Positions 1 through 9,058 of a stretch of 64,000 nt of DNA are shown one piece after another. How positions within the stretch are numbered: the stretch's first letter is position 1; each line of letters opens with the position of its first letter. The stretch is from Flavobacteriales bacterium (lineage in GTDB: Bacteria > Bacteroidota > Bacteroidia > Flavobacteriales > TMED113), in assembly GCA_002701365.1 (NCBI GenBank), contig NZUK01000025.1, positions 1-64,000 of the forward strand, in the 5' to 3' direction. A program made the translations under genes and the position numbers. The notes below the pieces were generated by a model, which made no database searches, was not told the origin of the DNA, and saw nothing but the letters and a program-made list of their open reading frames with translations.

Positions 1-1
1 T

Positions 2-91
2 TATAGATTTCAGGAATTTGATGGAGGTATAATATTACGTGGTAAGATAGGAATTTTAGGTCTTGGTTTGGGTATTGGGTATTCTTTTTAA
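2..91 (+). CDS. C-terminal end of a protein truncated by the window edge, possibly an outer-membrane beta-barrel
   Basis: Frame 2 is open from the edge: YRFQEFDGGIILRGKIGILGLGLGIGYSF-stop; alternating hydrophobic strand with terminal aromatic residue. Confidence 0.35.
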   Translation, partial: YRFQEFDGGIILRGKIGILGLGLGIGYSF

Positions 92-244
92 ATACTGGTA
101 TGTTTTTTCAATTTTAAAGAAAGGAAGAATAAGAGAAGAAAGAATTGGTAGAATGTTTAAGTCAGAGGTTACTAATATAATGGTGTTAGTTTGATGTGGG
201 AATATCACTCTCTTATATTCGTTCAAAAATAGTTTTTACTTGTT

Positions 245-706
245 TCAGTTAAAATGCATTTTCATTCCTTCGTGTGATTGTTTAAATCCCAATTCCTCAT
301 AAAACTTAATCGCTTTCGGTCGTTTTTTGTCTGTCGTTAATTGAAGTAAATGTGCTTTGCGTGCTTTGGCTCTATTAATTGCCCATTCAAACATAACTTT
401 CCCAATTCCGAGTCCTCTTTTATCCTTTCTAATTCTTACTGCTTCAATTTGTGCTCTAATTCCACCGCGATAGGTCAAGTATTGTATAAATGATAGTTGA
501 AGAGTACCTATTATTTCCAAATCTTCATTTTCAACAACAATTAATTCTTGATTTTCATCAGAGTTTATTTTCTCAAAAGCTTTTAGGTATTCAGAGGGTA
601 ATGGAATTTTAAAATTTTCCCTTTTCTTTCCAAGTTCATCATCAGCAATCATTTCTACAATTACTAAAACATCATTTTTTGTTGCTTTTCTAAACTTCAT
701 TTTCAT
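245..706 (-). CDS. GNAT family N-acetyltransferase
   Basis: ORF with RxxRGxGIGKVMFEWAINRAKARKAHLLQLTT...FYEELGFK GNAT motif A/B pattern. Confidence 0.85.
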   Translation of the reverse strand: MKMKFRKATKNDVLVIVEMIADDELGKKRENFKIPLPSEYLKAFEKINSDENQELIVVENEDLEIIGTLQLSFIQYLTYRGGIRAQIEAVRIRKDKRGLGIGKVMFEWAINRAKARKAHLLQLTTDKKRPKAIKFYEELGFKQSHEGMKMHFN

Positions 707-743
707 GATTCTAATTTAGGAAAAAAATAATGGTCGAAAACTA

Positions 744-762
744 CTCCACCGTAACGGACTTA
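744..762 (-). repeat. Partial duplicate of glmS 3' end (encodes KSVTVE, followed by TAG)
   Basis: ctccaccgtaacggactta at 744-762 versus ttcaacagtaacggactta at 1401-1419 (true glmS end); 12 identical bases plus synonymous differences only. Confidence 0.6.
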
Positions 763-898
763 AAACAAATTAATGTGTTTAAATCTAAAAATGGGATAAC
801 TAAAAATGTTGAAGAAATTATAATTTCATTCACATTATCAATCAACAACATTGTCCTTCGTAAAAAAAGAGGTTCTAAAAAATGATTACATTTAACCC

Positions 899-1390
899 AT
901 GAAACATCTATACATAATATTATTGGTTTTACCATTGATTGGATTTGGACAAGGTTTAGTTAATACTGATACATTAAAAGTGTCAATATATCTAGAAAAC
1001 ATCTCGGGTGTTTTGGAATACATTCGTGTTAGTGATTATTCAATAGTAATCAATAAAAATTCTATGTATTATCAAGGAAAACCTTATAGTGGAATATACG
1101 GAGAGTATTATCCATGTACAGAAAACCCAGGTAAATTACGAAGACATGGTATAATTATCGACGGAAAACCAGAGGGGGTATTTAAAGGGTATTATGAAAA
1201 TGGTCAAGTATGTATACAGGAAAATTATAATAATGGAATCTTAACATCAATACCTACATGTACGGACTCTATTGGTAACAAAATAGATTGTAATAGACTA
1301 TATTTCATACAACCATTGATAGATGAATCATATTGGAACGATGTATCCTATGGGTATTTTGGGTCGTCAACTAATGGGGAAAAACATTAA
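899..1390 (+). CDS. Secreted/periplasmic YwqK/MORN-like repeat protein
   Basis: N-terminal signal peptide (MKHLYIILLVLPLIGFGQG); 'GIIIDGKPEGVFKGYYENGQVCIQENYNNG' is typical of MORN/YwqK repeats. Confidence 0.6.
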   Translation: MKHLYIILLVLPLIGFGQGLVNTDTLKVSIYLENISGVLEYIRVSDYSIVINKNSMYYQGKPYSGIYGEYYPCTENPGKLRRHGIIIDGKPEGVFKGYYENGQVCIQENYNNGILTSIPTCTDSIGNKIDCNRLYFIQPLIDESYWNDVSYGYFGSSTNGEKH

Positions 1391-1397
1391 GTCAATT

Positions 1398-3236
1398 TCA
1401 TTCAACAGTAACGGACTTAGCAAGATTTCGTGGTTGATCAACGTCACATCCTCGAATTTTTGCTATATGATATGATAAAAGTTGTAATGGAATAGCTGTA
1501 ATTAAAGGAGTTAAAAAGTCATGTGTTTCAGGCACTTGAATAATATGATCTGCTATATTATTCATATTGTTGTCATCCTGGGAAACTATTGCAATTAACT
1601 TCCCAGATCTCGCCTTAATTTCTTCTGCATTAGCTACAACTTTTTCATAATTAGGTTTATTAGTGGCAATTATTACAGTAGGCATATTTTTATCAATTAA
1701 TGCAATGGGACCGTGTTTCATTTCAGCAGCGGGATAGCCCTCTGCATGGATGTATGATATTTCTTTTAGCTTTAATGCCCCCTCTAGTGCCACTGGAAAA
1801 CTAATTCCTCTTCCTAGGTATAAAAAGTTTTTTGCATTTTTATATAGTTTGGCTAACTTTTGGGTTTGTTTATTAATACTATCAAGAGATGATTGTATTT
1901 TTTTACTAATAGAAAATAATTCTTTTGATATTATTTGAAATTCATCATCAGAAATAGATTTTTTTAATTTACCAATTGACAATGCCATCAATACTAGGGT
2001 GGTTACTTGTGATGTAAAAGATTTAGTTGAGGCAACACCAATTTCGGGACCAGCATGCATATATGTTCCTACGGTAGTTGCTCTTGCAATAGATGACCCA
2101 ACTACATTACAAATTCCGTAAACAAATGCTCCTCGTTTTTTCGCTAAACTTATGGCAGATAGTGTATCAGCAGTTTCTCCAGATTGAGATATTGCAATCA
2201 CAATATCATTTTTTGATACCAGGGGGTTTCTATATAAAAATTCAGATGCATATTCTACTTCAACAGGTACTTTTGCAATTCCCTCAATTAGGTACTCGCC
2301 AACTAATCCCGCGTGCCATGAGGTTCCACATGCCACGATAGTAATTTTATTGGTGTTTTGAAAAAATTCAATATTTTCATTTACACCCCTTAATTTAACA
2401 AAATTAAAGTCGGGAGAAATGCGTCCTCTTAGAGTTTCTAAAATAGCGTTAGGTTGCTCATAAATTTCTTTTAACATAAATGTTTCATAGTCTCCTTTTT
2501 CAATTTGATCTAATTCAATATTTAGTTTTTGAATATATGGAGTTTTTAATTCATTAGATATTGTACGAATTTCTAAATGTTTTAATCCAATTTCTGCAAT
2601 TTCACCATCGTTTAGATAAATTACGTTTTTGGTATGTTGAATAAACGGTGCTGCGTCAGAAGCAACAAAGTATTCTTCATCTCCTACGCCAATTAATAAT
2701 GGACTGCCTTTTTTTGCTACAACTAGTGAATTGGGGCTATTAGTATCTATAACAGCAATTGCATATGCACCAATAATTTGAGATAAAGCTAATTGTACCG
2801 ATTGGAAAAGATTAGTTTTTTCATTTTTTTTAACATCTTGAATTAGATTGATTAAAACCTCTGTATCCGTTTGACTTTTAAATTTATATCCTCTATTTTG
2901 TAAACCTTCTTTAATTGCCGCATAATTTTCAATAATACCATTATGAATTATAGCCAAATTATTGTCTATTGAAAAATGAGGATGAGCATTTTCGTCTGAA
3001 GGTTTACCATGAGTTGCCCATCTTGTATGACCAATTGCTAATTGAGCATTTAAATCGGTTGAAATATGGCTTTTTAAAACTTTAACCTTGCCAGATTTTT
3101 TAATAAATTCTAAATTTTTTGTATTGTGCCAAGCAATTCCAGCGGAGTCGTAACCTCTATACTCTAATCTTTCTAGTCCTGAAATAATAAGAGGTATGGC
3201 ATTTTGTTTCCCATTATATGCAACAATCCCGCACAT
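1398..3236 (-). CDS. glmS: Glutamine--fructose-6-phosphate aminotransferase (isomerizing)
   Basis: N-terminal MCGIVAYNGKQNA class II amidotransferase, two SIS domains, C-terminal DQPRNLAKSVTVE. Confidence 0.98.
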   Translation of the reverse strand: MCGIVAYNGKQNAIPLIISGLERLEYRGYDSAGIAWHNTKNLEFIKKSGKVKVLKSHISTDLNAQLAIGHTRWATHGKPSDENAHPHFSIDNNLAIIHNGIIENYAAIKEGLQNRGYKFKSQTDTEVLINLIQDVKKNEKTNLFQSVQLALSQIIGAYAIAVIDTNSPNSLVVAKKGSPLLIGVGDEEYFVASDAAPFIQHTKNVIYLNDGEIAEIGLKHLEIRTISNELKTPYIQKLNIELDQIEKGDYETFMLKEIYEQPNAILETLRGRISPDFNFVKLRGVNENIEFFQNTNKITIVACGTSWHAGLVGEYLIEGIAKVPVEVEYASEFLYRNPLVSKNDIVIAISQSGETADTLSAISLAKKRGAFVYGICNVVGSSIARATTVGTYMHAGPEIGVASTKSFTSQVTTLVLMALSIGKLKKSISDDEFQIISKELFSISKKIQSSLDSINKQTQKLAKLYKNAKNFLYLGRGISFPVALEGALKLKEISYIHAEGYPAAEMKHGPIALIDKNMPTVIIATNKPNYEKVVANAEEIKARSGKLIAIVSQDDNNMNNIADHIIQVPETHDFLTPLITAIPLQLLSYHIAKIRGCDVDQPRNLAKSVTVE

Positions 3237-3237
3237 T

Positions 3238-4530
3238 TTATTCTTGAATCGTTTCTTCTTTGATTAATAGTAGATTTAGCTCAACTGGTTTATTGGTTTT
3301 GTTGAGCACAACTCTATGAACATTTGATTCGGGAGAACTAATCTGCAGTCTGTATGCAGGAGTTTCTCCCTCAGAAATTACACGCTGAACATGATCAACA
3401 ATATTAAATGCATATTGAGTATTTGTAGAATCCCATAGCGCATAACTTACAATATTGTTTGGGTATGGTCTAGTATTATTTGATTGTGGGCTATCTAAGT
3501 ATTCATATAAAACAAGTGTGTCAGGCTTGGGGAATGCTCCATTTGATTCTGCAAGATGCAGTATTAATTCAGCCTTATTAACACCAATATATCCACTATC
3601 TTTTAGGTTAGATAAAAATGCCATATCTATAATAGAATAAGCCCCACCCATTGATTGTAAAAGTAGTGTTGAATCGTTTATGCTTGTTTTATGCTCAAAA
3701 TGATTAAATATATTTAGGTTTTCTTTTTTCATTTCGAATTCAAGCGTATCAGTTTCATTATTTCCATTTTGGAATTCAATTCCAAGTATTGCTTCATCAC
3801 TACCAGTGTTCATATATAGTATGGTTCCATTTTCAGGATTTAAACTAAGGTTGGAAACAGATAGATTAAGACCATTGAATTGGCTTAAAAAATTATTCTG
3901 TAACAAAGCTAAATCAGGTTCACTCAGAACGCCATCAGAGCCATCCACTTGTAAGGCATTAAATAAGGATGTCGCAAAACCATTATAAATTTGCAAGTCA
4001 TTTATGAACAATGAACTATCATTTTCATTTTGAATTTCTGATAAATACTTGGTTGTAGAAGTAATTAAAGATTTATTAAAATCATTTTTAGTTAGAGAAT
4101 ATATGTTGCCTAATATGCTCTCTTTGAGTTCATACAGATCAATATCTAGTGAAACTTGCGTGCTGTCTAAACCCTGTAAGCCATAATGACCAAGATATGG
4201 AATACTTATGTAAATATCAGATATTGATTCTAAAGAAGAGGGGATTGTATTACTAGTGGGTCTAATTTGCCATGAAAAACCAACTTTTGTTTTTCCAAAA
4301 AAAGGGTCAAAGTACCCTCCTAGCATGTTATTGTTGCCAGATCCTGAAGTATTTATATTAGGAATAGACCTTGATACAATCTGGTCACTTACAACATCAT
4401 AAGTAGTTAAAGAATGAGGGTTGTTGGTTATAAAATCAGTTCCAATAAGACTCTCTTCATTTTCACAGGATAATAAAAATGATAACAGAATTATCAAAAT
4501 AAGGGAAAAAGATTGAAATGCAATTTTCAT
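3238..4530 (-). CDS. DUF4270-type putative lipoprotein
   Basis: Lipobox-like LLSFLLSCENEE; IGTDFI...SGSGNNNMLGGYFDPFFGKTKVGF pattern of DUF4270; position next to glmS and the GT5-like gene. Confidence 0.75.
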   Translation of the reverse strand: MKIAFQSFSLILIILLSFLLSCENEESLIGTDFITNNPHSLTTYDVVSDQIVSRSIPNINTSGSGNNNMLGGYFDPFFGKTKVGFSWQIRPTSNTIPSSLESISDIYISIPYLGHYGLQGLDSTQVSLDIDLYELKESILGNIYSLTKNDFNKSLITSTTKYLSEIQNENDSSLFINDLQIYNGFATSLFNALQVDGSDGVLSEPDLALLQNNFLSQFNGLNLSVSNLSLNPENGTILYMNTGSDEAILGIEFQNGNNETDTLEFEMKKENLNIFNHFEHKTSINDSTLLLQSMGGAYSIIDMAFLSNLKDSGYIGVNKAELILHLAESNGAFPKPDTLVLYEYLDSPQSNNTRPYPNNIVSYALWDSTNTQYAFNIVDHVQRVISEGETPAYRLQISSPESNVHRVVLNKTNKPVELNLLLIKEETIQE

Positions 4531-4535
4531 AAATT

Positions 4536-5339
4536 CTACACTAATTCTTGAGAAAAAAAGTTTTGATAAAAATTATAATACTCAGAGTGCTCTTGAAATT
4601 CAAGTGTCGGAACTCCCTTAATTGGGTCAAAGATATCTGTATTAGAAAAGTTATCTTCAAATACAATGCCATCAGAGAATTTAGCAGCTATTTTATATAG
4701 ATTTAGGCAATTTGGGGTTTTTAACTCTTCAAAAAGCTTAGTTTCTATGCCATCAAATTCAATTTTATCTATTAATTTTTTGTCTAATTTACCATCCATG
4801 CCTAATGCATCATTAAAAGATGAAATAATTTTTGTGGTTTCAAACACGGGGTGTGTATTATACATGTTTTTTAAATACAAAGGCATTAGACTTGTAAACC
4901 ATCCATGGCAATGAATAATATCTGGGCTCCACCCAAGCATTTGTAGTGTTTCTAACACACCTCTGGCAAAGAAAATCATGCGCTCATCATTATCAGCGAT
5001 TAAAGAATTATTTTTTTCTTTAAGCATTAGCTTTCTTTGGAAGTACTCCTCATTATCTATAAAATATACCTGAAGTCGAGCTTGTGGAATAGAAGCAACT
5101 TTTACAATTAATGGTTGATCAATATCATTAACAACGATATTAACTCCAGACAATCTAATAACCTCATGAAGTTGGTGTCGACGTTCATTCACACAACCAA
5201 ACTTAGGCATGAATAATCTAACTTCAGCTCCTTTGTTTTTTTTTATTATTTTGGCTAAATCGAGAATGTTTTCTCCGGAATCGCCCTCTTGTGTGTAAGG
5301 GTAAAGTTCCTGTGAAACAATTAGTATTCTTTTCTGCAT
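4536..5339 (-). CDS. Glycogen/starch synthase N-terminal (GT5-like) domain protein, half size
   Basis: MQKRILIVSQELYPYTQEGDSGENILDLAK...DIIHCHGWFTSLMPLYLKNMY resembles the GT5 catalytic N-domain; only 267 aa, no C-terminal GT1 domain. Confidence 0.75.
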   Translation of the reverse strand: MQKRILIVSQELYPYTQEGDSGENILDLAKIIKKNKGAEVRLFMPKFGCVNERRHQLHEVIRLSGVNIVVNDIDQPLIVKVASIPQARLQVYFIDNEEYFQRKLMLKEKNNSLIADNDERMIFFARGVLETLQMLGWSPDIIHCHGWFTSLMPLYLKNMYNTHPVFETTKIISSFNDALGMDGKLDKKLIDKIEFDGIETKLFEELKTPNCLNLYKIAAKFSDGIVFEDNFSNTDIFDPIKGVPTLEFQEHSEYYNFYQNFFSQELV

Positions 5340-5363
5340 CTACAATCTTACTTTTAATTAGTG

Positions 5364-5371
5364 CAAATTTA
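5364..5371 (-). promoter_or_regulatory. Candidate Bacteroidota -7 element (TAAATTTG) for the GT5-like/DUF4270/glmS direction
   Basis: Matches TAnnTTTG, 25-32 nt upstream of the ORF at 5339; no clear -33 element seen. Confidence 0.35.
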
Positions 5372-5434
5372 ACAAAAATTAAGCGCTTTTTAAAAAAATA
5401 ACGTGCATTTTAGCAATAAATTGTTTCTAAATTT

Positions 5435-6307
5435 TTGAAAACTTTAAAAAACATAGATTCCCTTAAGCAAACCCTGATTGATATTAGAAAAAACAATCAA
5501 TCCATCGGTTTTGTTCCTACCATGGGAGCCTTGCATCAAGGGCATTTGTCATTAATAAATAAGTCGAAAAAAGAGAATGATATAACAATCTGTTCTATTT
5601 ATGTAAATCCAACACAATTTAATAACAAGCAAGATTTAATAAAATATCCTAGGAATATTGAGAATGACATTGCTATGTTACATGAAATTCATTGTGACAT
5701 TCTTTTTGTGCCTAGTAATGAAGAAATGTATGCGAGAAATGAACAACTTGGTGATTACAATATATCTGAAGTTATGAATTTGTTAGAGGGAGAAAAAAGA
5801 CCTGGTCATTTCACTGGGGTTATTACTATTGTGCATAAGTTATTTCACTTAATTAAGCCACACAGGTCTTATTTTGGGGAAAAAGATTACCAGCAGATAT
5901 GGTTAATTAAATTGTTTGTAAAAAAAATAAAATCATCGACTAAAATAATTACTTGTCCTACTATTCGAGATGATGATGGGTTAGCTTTAAGTTCACGCAA
6001 TGCAAGATTAAATTTGACGCAGCGAAAAGCAGCGACTATCCTTTTTCAGACCATAGATTCTTTTAAAGATCAAATCTTGAAAATTAAAAAAAGACATCAT
6101 AATAATCGTATAGATATATCCATTTTAAAATATGAGCAGATAAAAATGATTCATCAATATAGTTTCATAAAATTAGATTATTTTGAGGTAATTGATGTTG
6201 AAAATTTTAGTTTTGCTACAGAAATAGTATTTAATAAAAATTATCGCATTTTAATTGCCGCCTTTATTGGCGAGATTAGATTAATAGATAATATATTAAT
6301 AGATTAG
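5435..6307 (+). CDS. panC: Pantothenate synthetase (TTG start)
   Basis: FVPTMGALHQGHLSLI, YVNPTQFN, GEKDYQQ, LALSSRNARL motifs. Confidence 0.96.
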   Translation: MKTLKNIDSLKQTLIDIRKNNQSIGFVPTMGALHQGHLSLINKSKKENDITICSIYVNPTQFNNKQDLIKYPRNIENDIAMLHEIHCDILFVPSNEEMYARNEQLGDYNISEVMNLLEGEKRPGHFTGVITIVHKLFHLIKPHRSYFGEKDYQQIWLIKLFVKKIKSSTKIITCPTIRDDDGLALSSRNARLNLTQRKAATILFQTIDSFKDQILKIKKRHHNNRIDISILKYEQIKMIHQYSFIKLDYFEVIDVENFSFATEIVFNKNYRILIAAFIGEIRLIDNILID

Positions 6308-6326
6308 TGCCATGCTTTTACAGATA

Positions 6327-6659
6327 ATGAAATCAAAAATTCACAGAGTAAGGATCACGCAAGCAGATGTGAATTATATAGGTAGTATAACTATTGATCC
6401 TGTTTTAATTAAAGCTGCCAAAATGATCCCAGGTGAAAAGGTGCAAGTGCTAAATGTTTCGAACGGAGAACGTTTAGAAACTTATGTTATAGAGGGCGAT
6501 CAAGAGGGTGAAATAGGCATTAACGGCCCCGCTGCCTTAAAAATGCAAAAAGGTGATATTGTCATTATAGTTTCGTATGCTTTTATTGAATATGATTTAG
6601 CTACAAAACATAAGCCAATGATTATTTTTCCAAATGAGCAAACAAATCGACTTGAATGA
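6327..6659 (+). CDS. panD: Aspartate 1-decarboxylase
   Basis: MKSKIHRVRITQADVNYIGSITID (GS self-cleavage site), GERLETYVI, NGPAA; ORF track start at 6312, likely start at 6327. Confidence 0.96.
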   Translation: MKSKIHRVRITQADVNYIGSITIDPVLIKAAKMIPGEKVQVLNVSNGERLETYVIEGDQEGEIGINGPAALKMQKGDIVIIVSYAFIEYDLATKHKPMIIFPNEQTNRLE

Positions 6660-7621
6660 TGCGTGTGCTAGTAAATATCATAAAACCACTTATTTTTTTT
6701 CTATTTGGCTGTTTGCTATTATCATTTGCTATTAAGGGTATAGATCTGTCTAATTTTACAGCTACACTTTCCTCCATTCCCATATATTTAGTAGGTGTTT
6801 CAATGTTTTTAGGTTACTTGGCCTTTGTATTTAGAGGTTTAAGGTGGCAATTATTGATTAATCCGCTAGGATTTTCCCCCAGAAGGACCGATCTGATACA
6901 TTCAATTGCTTTCGGATACTTATTTAATTCTTTTATTCCAAGAAGTGGAGAATTAGCAAGATGTACGGCTCTAAACAGAACGACAGGAATTCCTGTTTCT
7001 ACATTATTTGGGCACGTATTACTTGAAAGATTAATAGACTTTATATTACTGGCATTATGTATATTATTATCAATTGTCTTAAATTATAAAGATGTTTTAC
7101 AATTTGTAGAAATTATATCTATTCCAAGACAATTAATTACATATATTTTCTTTTTTATAGCCTTAATAATTATAATTTATAAAACACGTAAGTTCTTCTT
7201 AACAAAAGTTCAATTGCAGCAAATTTCTAGTTTTACACTAGGAATAAAAACAGGCTTTACATCAATTAAAAACATCCCTAATAAATTACTTTTTTTTACT
7301 TACACAGTATTAATTTGGATTTGTTATCTTTTTATGTCAGTGGTATGTTTTTATTGTTTTAATGAAACACAGGATTTAAACCTAGGGCATGGTTTGTTTG
7401 TATTAGTGGCTGGAGGCTTAGGAATGGTTGTTCCTACACCAACAGGAATAGGATCGTACCATTATTTAGTAATTCAAGCTTTAATGATTTTAAATATAAG
7501 TAGAGAAGTTTCTCAATTTTTTGCCATCATCGTTCACAGCTCTCAAGCCTTGATGATTATAATTTCAGGATTTTTAGCCATGTTAATTTTGTACAATAGA
7601 AAACGAAAAAATCATGAGTAA
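6656..7621 (+). CDS. Lysylphosphatidylglycerol synthase-like/UPF0104 membrane protein
   Basis: Multiple TM segments; RGLRWQLL, FNSFIPRSGELARC, PTPTGIGSYHYLV motifs. Confidence 0.85.
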   Translation: MMRVLVNIIKPLIFFLFGCLLLSFAIKGIDLSNFTATLSSIPIYLVGVSMFLGYLAFVFRGLRWQLLINPLGFSPRRTDLIHSIAFGYLFNSFIPRSGELARCTALNRTTGIPVSTLFGHVLLERLIDFILLALCILLSIVLNYKDVLQFVEIISIPRQLITYIFFFIALIIIIYKTRKFFLTKVQLQQISSFTLGIKTGFTSIKNIPNKLLFFTYTVLIWICYLFMSVVCFYCFNETQDLNLGHGLFVLVAGGLGMVVPTPTGIGSYHYLVIQALMILNISREVSQFFAIIVHSSQALMIIISGFLAMLILYNRKRKNHE

Positions 7622-8969
7622 GTTGCGGTTTTATTGTCAAAATTGTGGCCATGAAACCCCTAAGTGGCACGGAAAATGTCCAAGTTGCAAAGAGTGGAAT
7701 AGTATAGTTGAAGAAGTGCAAAAAAAAACTACCACTAATCAAAATTTTGGAATATCATCTAATCAAGAAATTCCAACTTTAATTCAAAACGTTACAAATG
7801 AGAACGTTGAAAAAATTATTACAAATGATGTAGAGTTAAATGTAGTTCTTGGTGGAGGTGTTGTTAGTGGTTCAATGATTTTATTAGCCGGGGAACCAGG
7901 TATTGGTAAGTCGACACTACTTTTACAAATGGCCCTAAAAGATGATAAAAATGTTTTATATGTTTCAGGAGAGGAAGCCGCAACTCAAATTAAAATTCGT
8001 GCGAATAGAATCGGTATTGTAAATCAAAATTGTCATATATATAGTGAGACTTCATCACAAAAAATAGTGCAACATTGCATAAAGAGTCAAAATAAATATA
8101 AATATATAATTGTAGATTCAATACAGACTATTCATAGTGATTTTATTGCATCACCTATTGGTTCGGTTAGCCAAATTAAACAGTCTTGTTCAGAATTATT
8201 AAAATATGCTAAAGAGTCAAACACCTCAATTATTTTAATTGGTCACATAACTAAAGAAGGGCAAATAGCAGGACCAAAAGTACTGGAGCACATGGTTGAT
8301 GTTGTATTACACTTTGAGGGTCAAAAAACACATTTATACAGAATGTTAAGGTCTAAAAAAAATCGGTTTGGATCTACATCTAAAGTAGGGATCTATGAAA
8401 TGGAAGAGAGTGGGTTAAAACCGGTTTTAAATCCATCTACTATCCTTATGAACAATCGTAACGCAAATTTAAGTGGTACTGCGATCGCATCTGCATTTGA
8501 GGGGCATAAAACATTTTTAGTTGAGGTACAAGCTCTTGTTACTCCTGCAGTTTACGGTACCCCTCAAAGATCTGCAAATGGTTTTAATTTAAAGCGACTA
8601 CATATGCTTTTAGCTGTTTTGGAAAAGAAAGGCGGTTTTAAATTAAGTTCACAGGATATTTTTTTAAATATAGCTGGTGGAATTAATGTTTCGGATCCAT
8701 CTATGGACTTAGGTGTTATTGTTTCATTGATTTCATCCAATCAAGATATTAATATACCATCAAATATATGTTTTTCCGGCGAAGTTGGTTTGAATGGAGA
8801 AATAAGGCCATTACCTCTAATAGACTCTCATATTCAGGAGGCAGAAAGAATAGGATTTAAGACAATTGTAATATCATCTTACAATAAAACAATTCACTTG
8901 AATTCTAAAATTAAAATTATACAATGTTCTGAGATCAGTGAATTATATACTTTTTTATCAAAATTGTAG
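7614..8969 (+). CDS. radA: DNA repair protein RadA
   Basis: N-terminal zinc motif CQNCGHETPKWHGKCPSCKEWNS, Walker A GEPGIGKST, KNRFG motif, Lon-like C-terminus. Confidence 0.97.
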   Translation: MSKLRFYCQNCGHETPKWHGKCPSCKEWNSIVEEVQKKTTTNQNFGISSNQEIPTLIQNVTNENVEKIITNDVELNVVLGGGVVSGSMILLAGEPGIGKSTLLLQMALKDDKNVLYVSGEEAATQIKIRANRIGIVNQNCHIYSETSSQKIVQHCIKSQNKYKYIIVDSIQTIHSDFIASPIGSVSQIKQSCSELLKYAKESNTSIILIGHITKEGQIAGPKVLEHMVDVVLHFEGQKTHLYRMLRSKKNRFGSTSKVGIYEMEESGLKPVLNPSTILMNNRNANLSGTAIASAFEGHKTFLVEVQALVTPAVYGTPQRSANGFNLKRLHMLLAVLEKKGGFKLSSQDIFLNIAGGINVSDPSMDLGVIVSLISSNQDINIPSNICFSGEVGLNGEIRPLPLIDSHIQEAERIGFKTIVISSYNKTIHLNSKIKIIQCSEISELYTFLSKL

Positions 8970-9017
8970 TAGATGTTTTTAACATGCTGATTACATTATT
9001 TCTTTACTATTTTTTAG

Positions 9018-9025
9018 TATATTTG
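9018..9025 (+). promoter_or_regulatory. Candidate -7 element (TATATTTG) upstream of the M43 protease array
   Basis: Exact TAnnTTTG match 34 nt upstream of ATG 9059. Confidence 0.4.
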
Positions 9026-9058
9026 TTCGCAACTATTTTATGATCTAAATACTACAAA

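Noticed and set aside
741-935. 64-aa minus-strand ORF as a real protein
   Set aside because: Only the last six codons are meaningful (glmS-end copy); the rest has no recognisable protein character.
1750-2341. Small plus-strand ORFs antisense to glmS
   Set aside because: Entirely inside the strongly supported glmS coding frame; typical shadow ORFs.
3238-4530. glmS riboswitch/ribozyme or other riboswitch upstream of glmS
   Set aside because: Only 1 bp separates DUF4270 and glmS, leaving no leader sequence.
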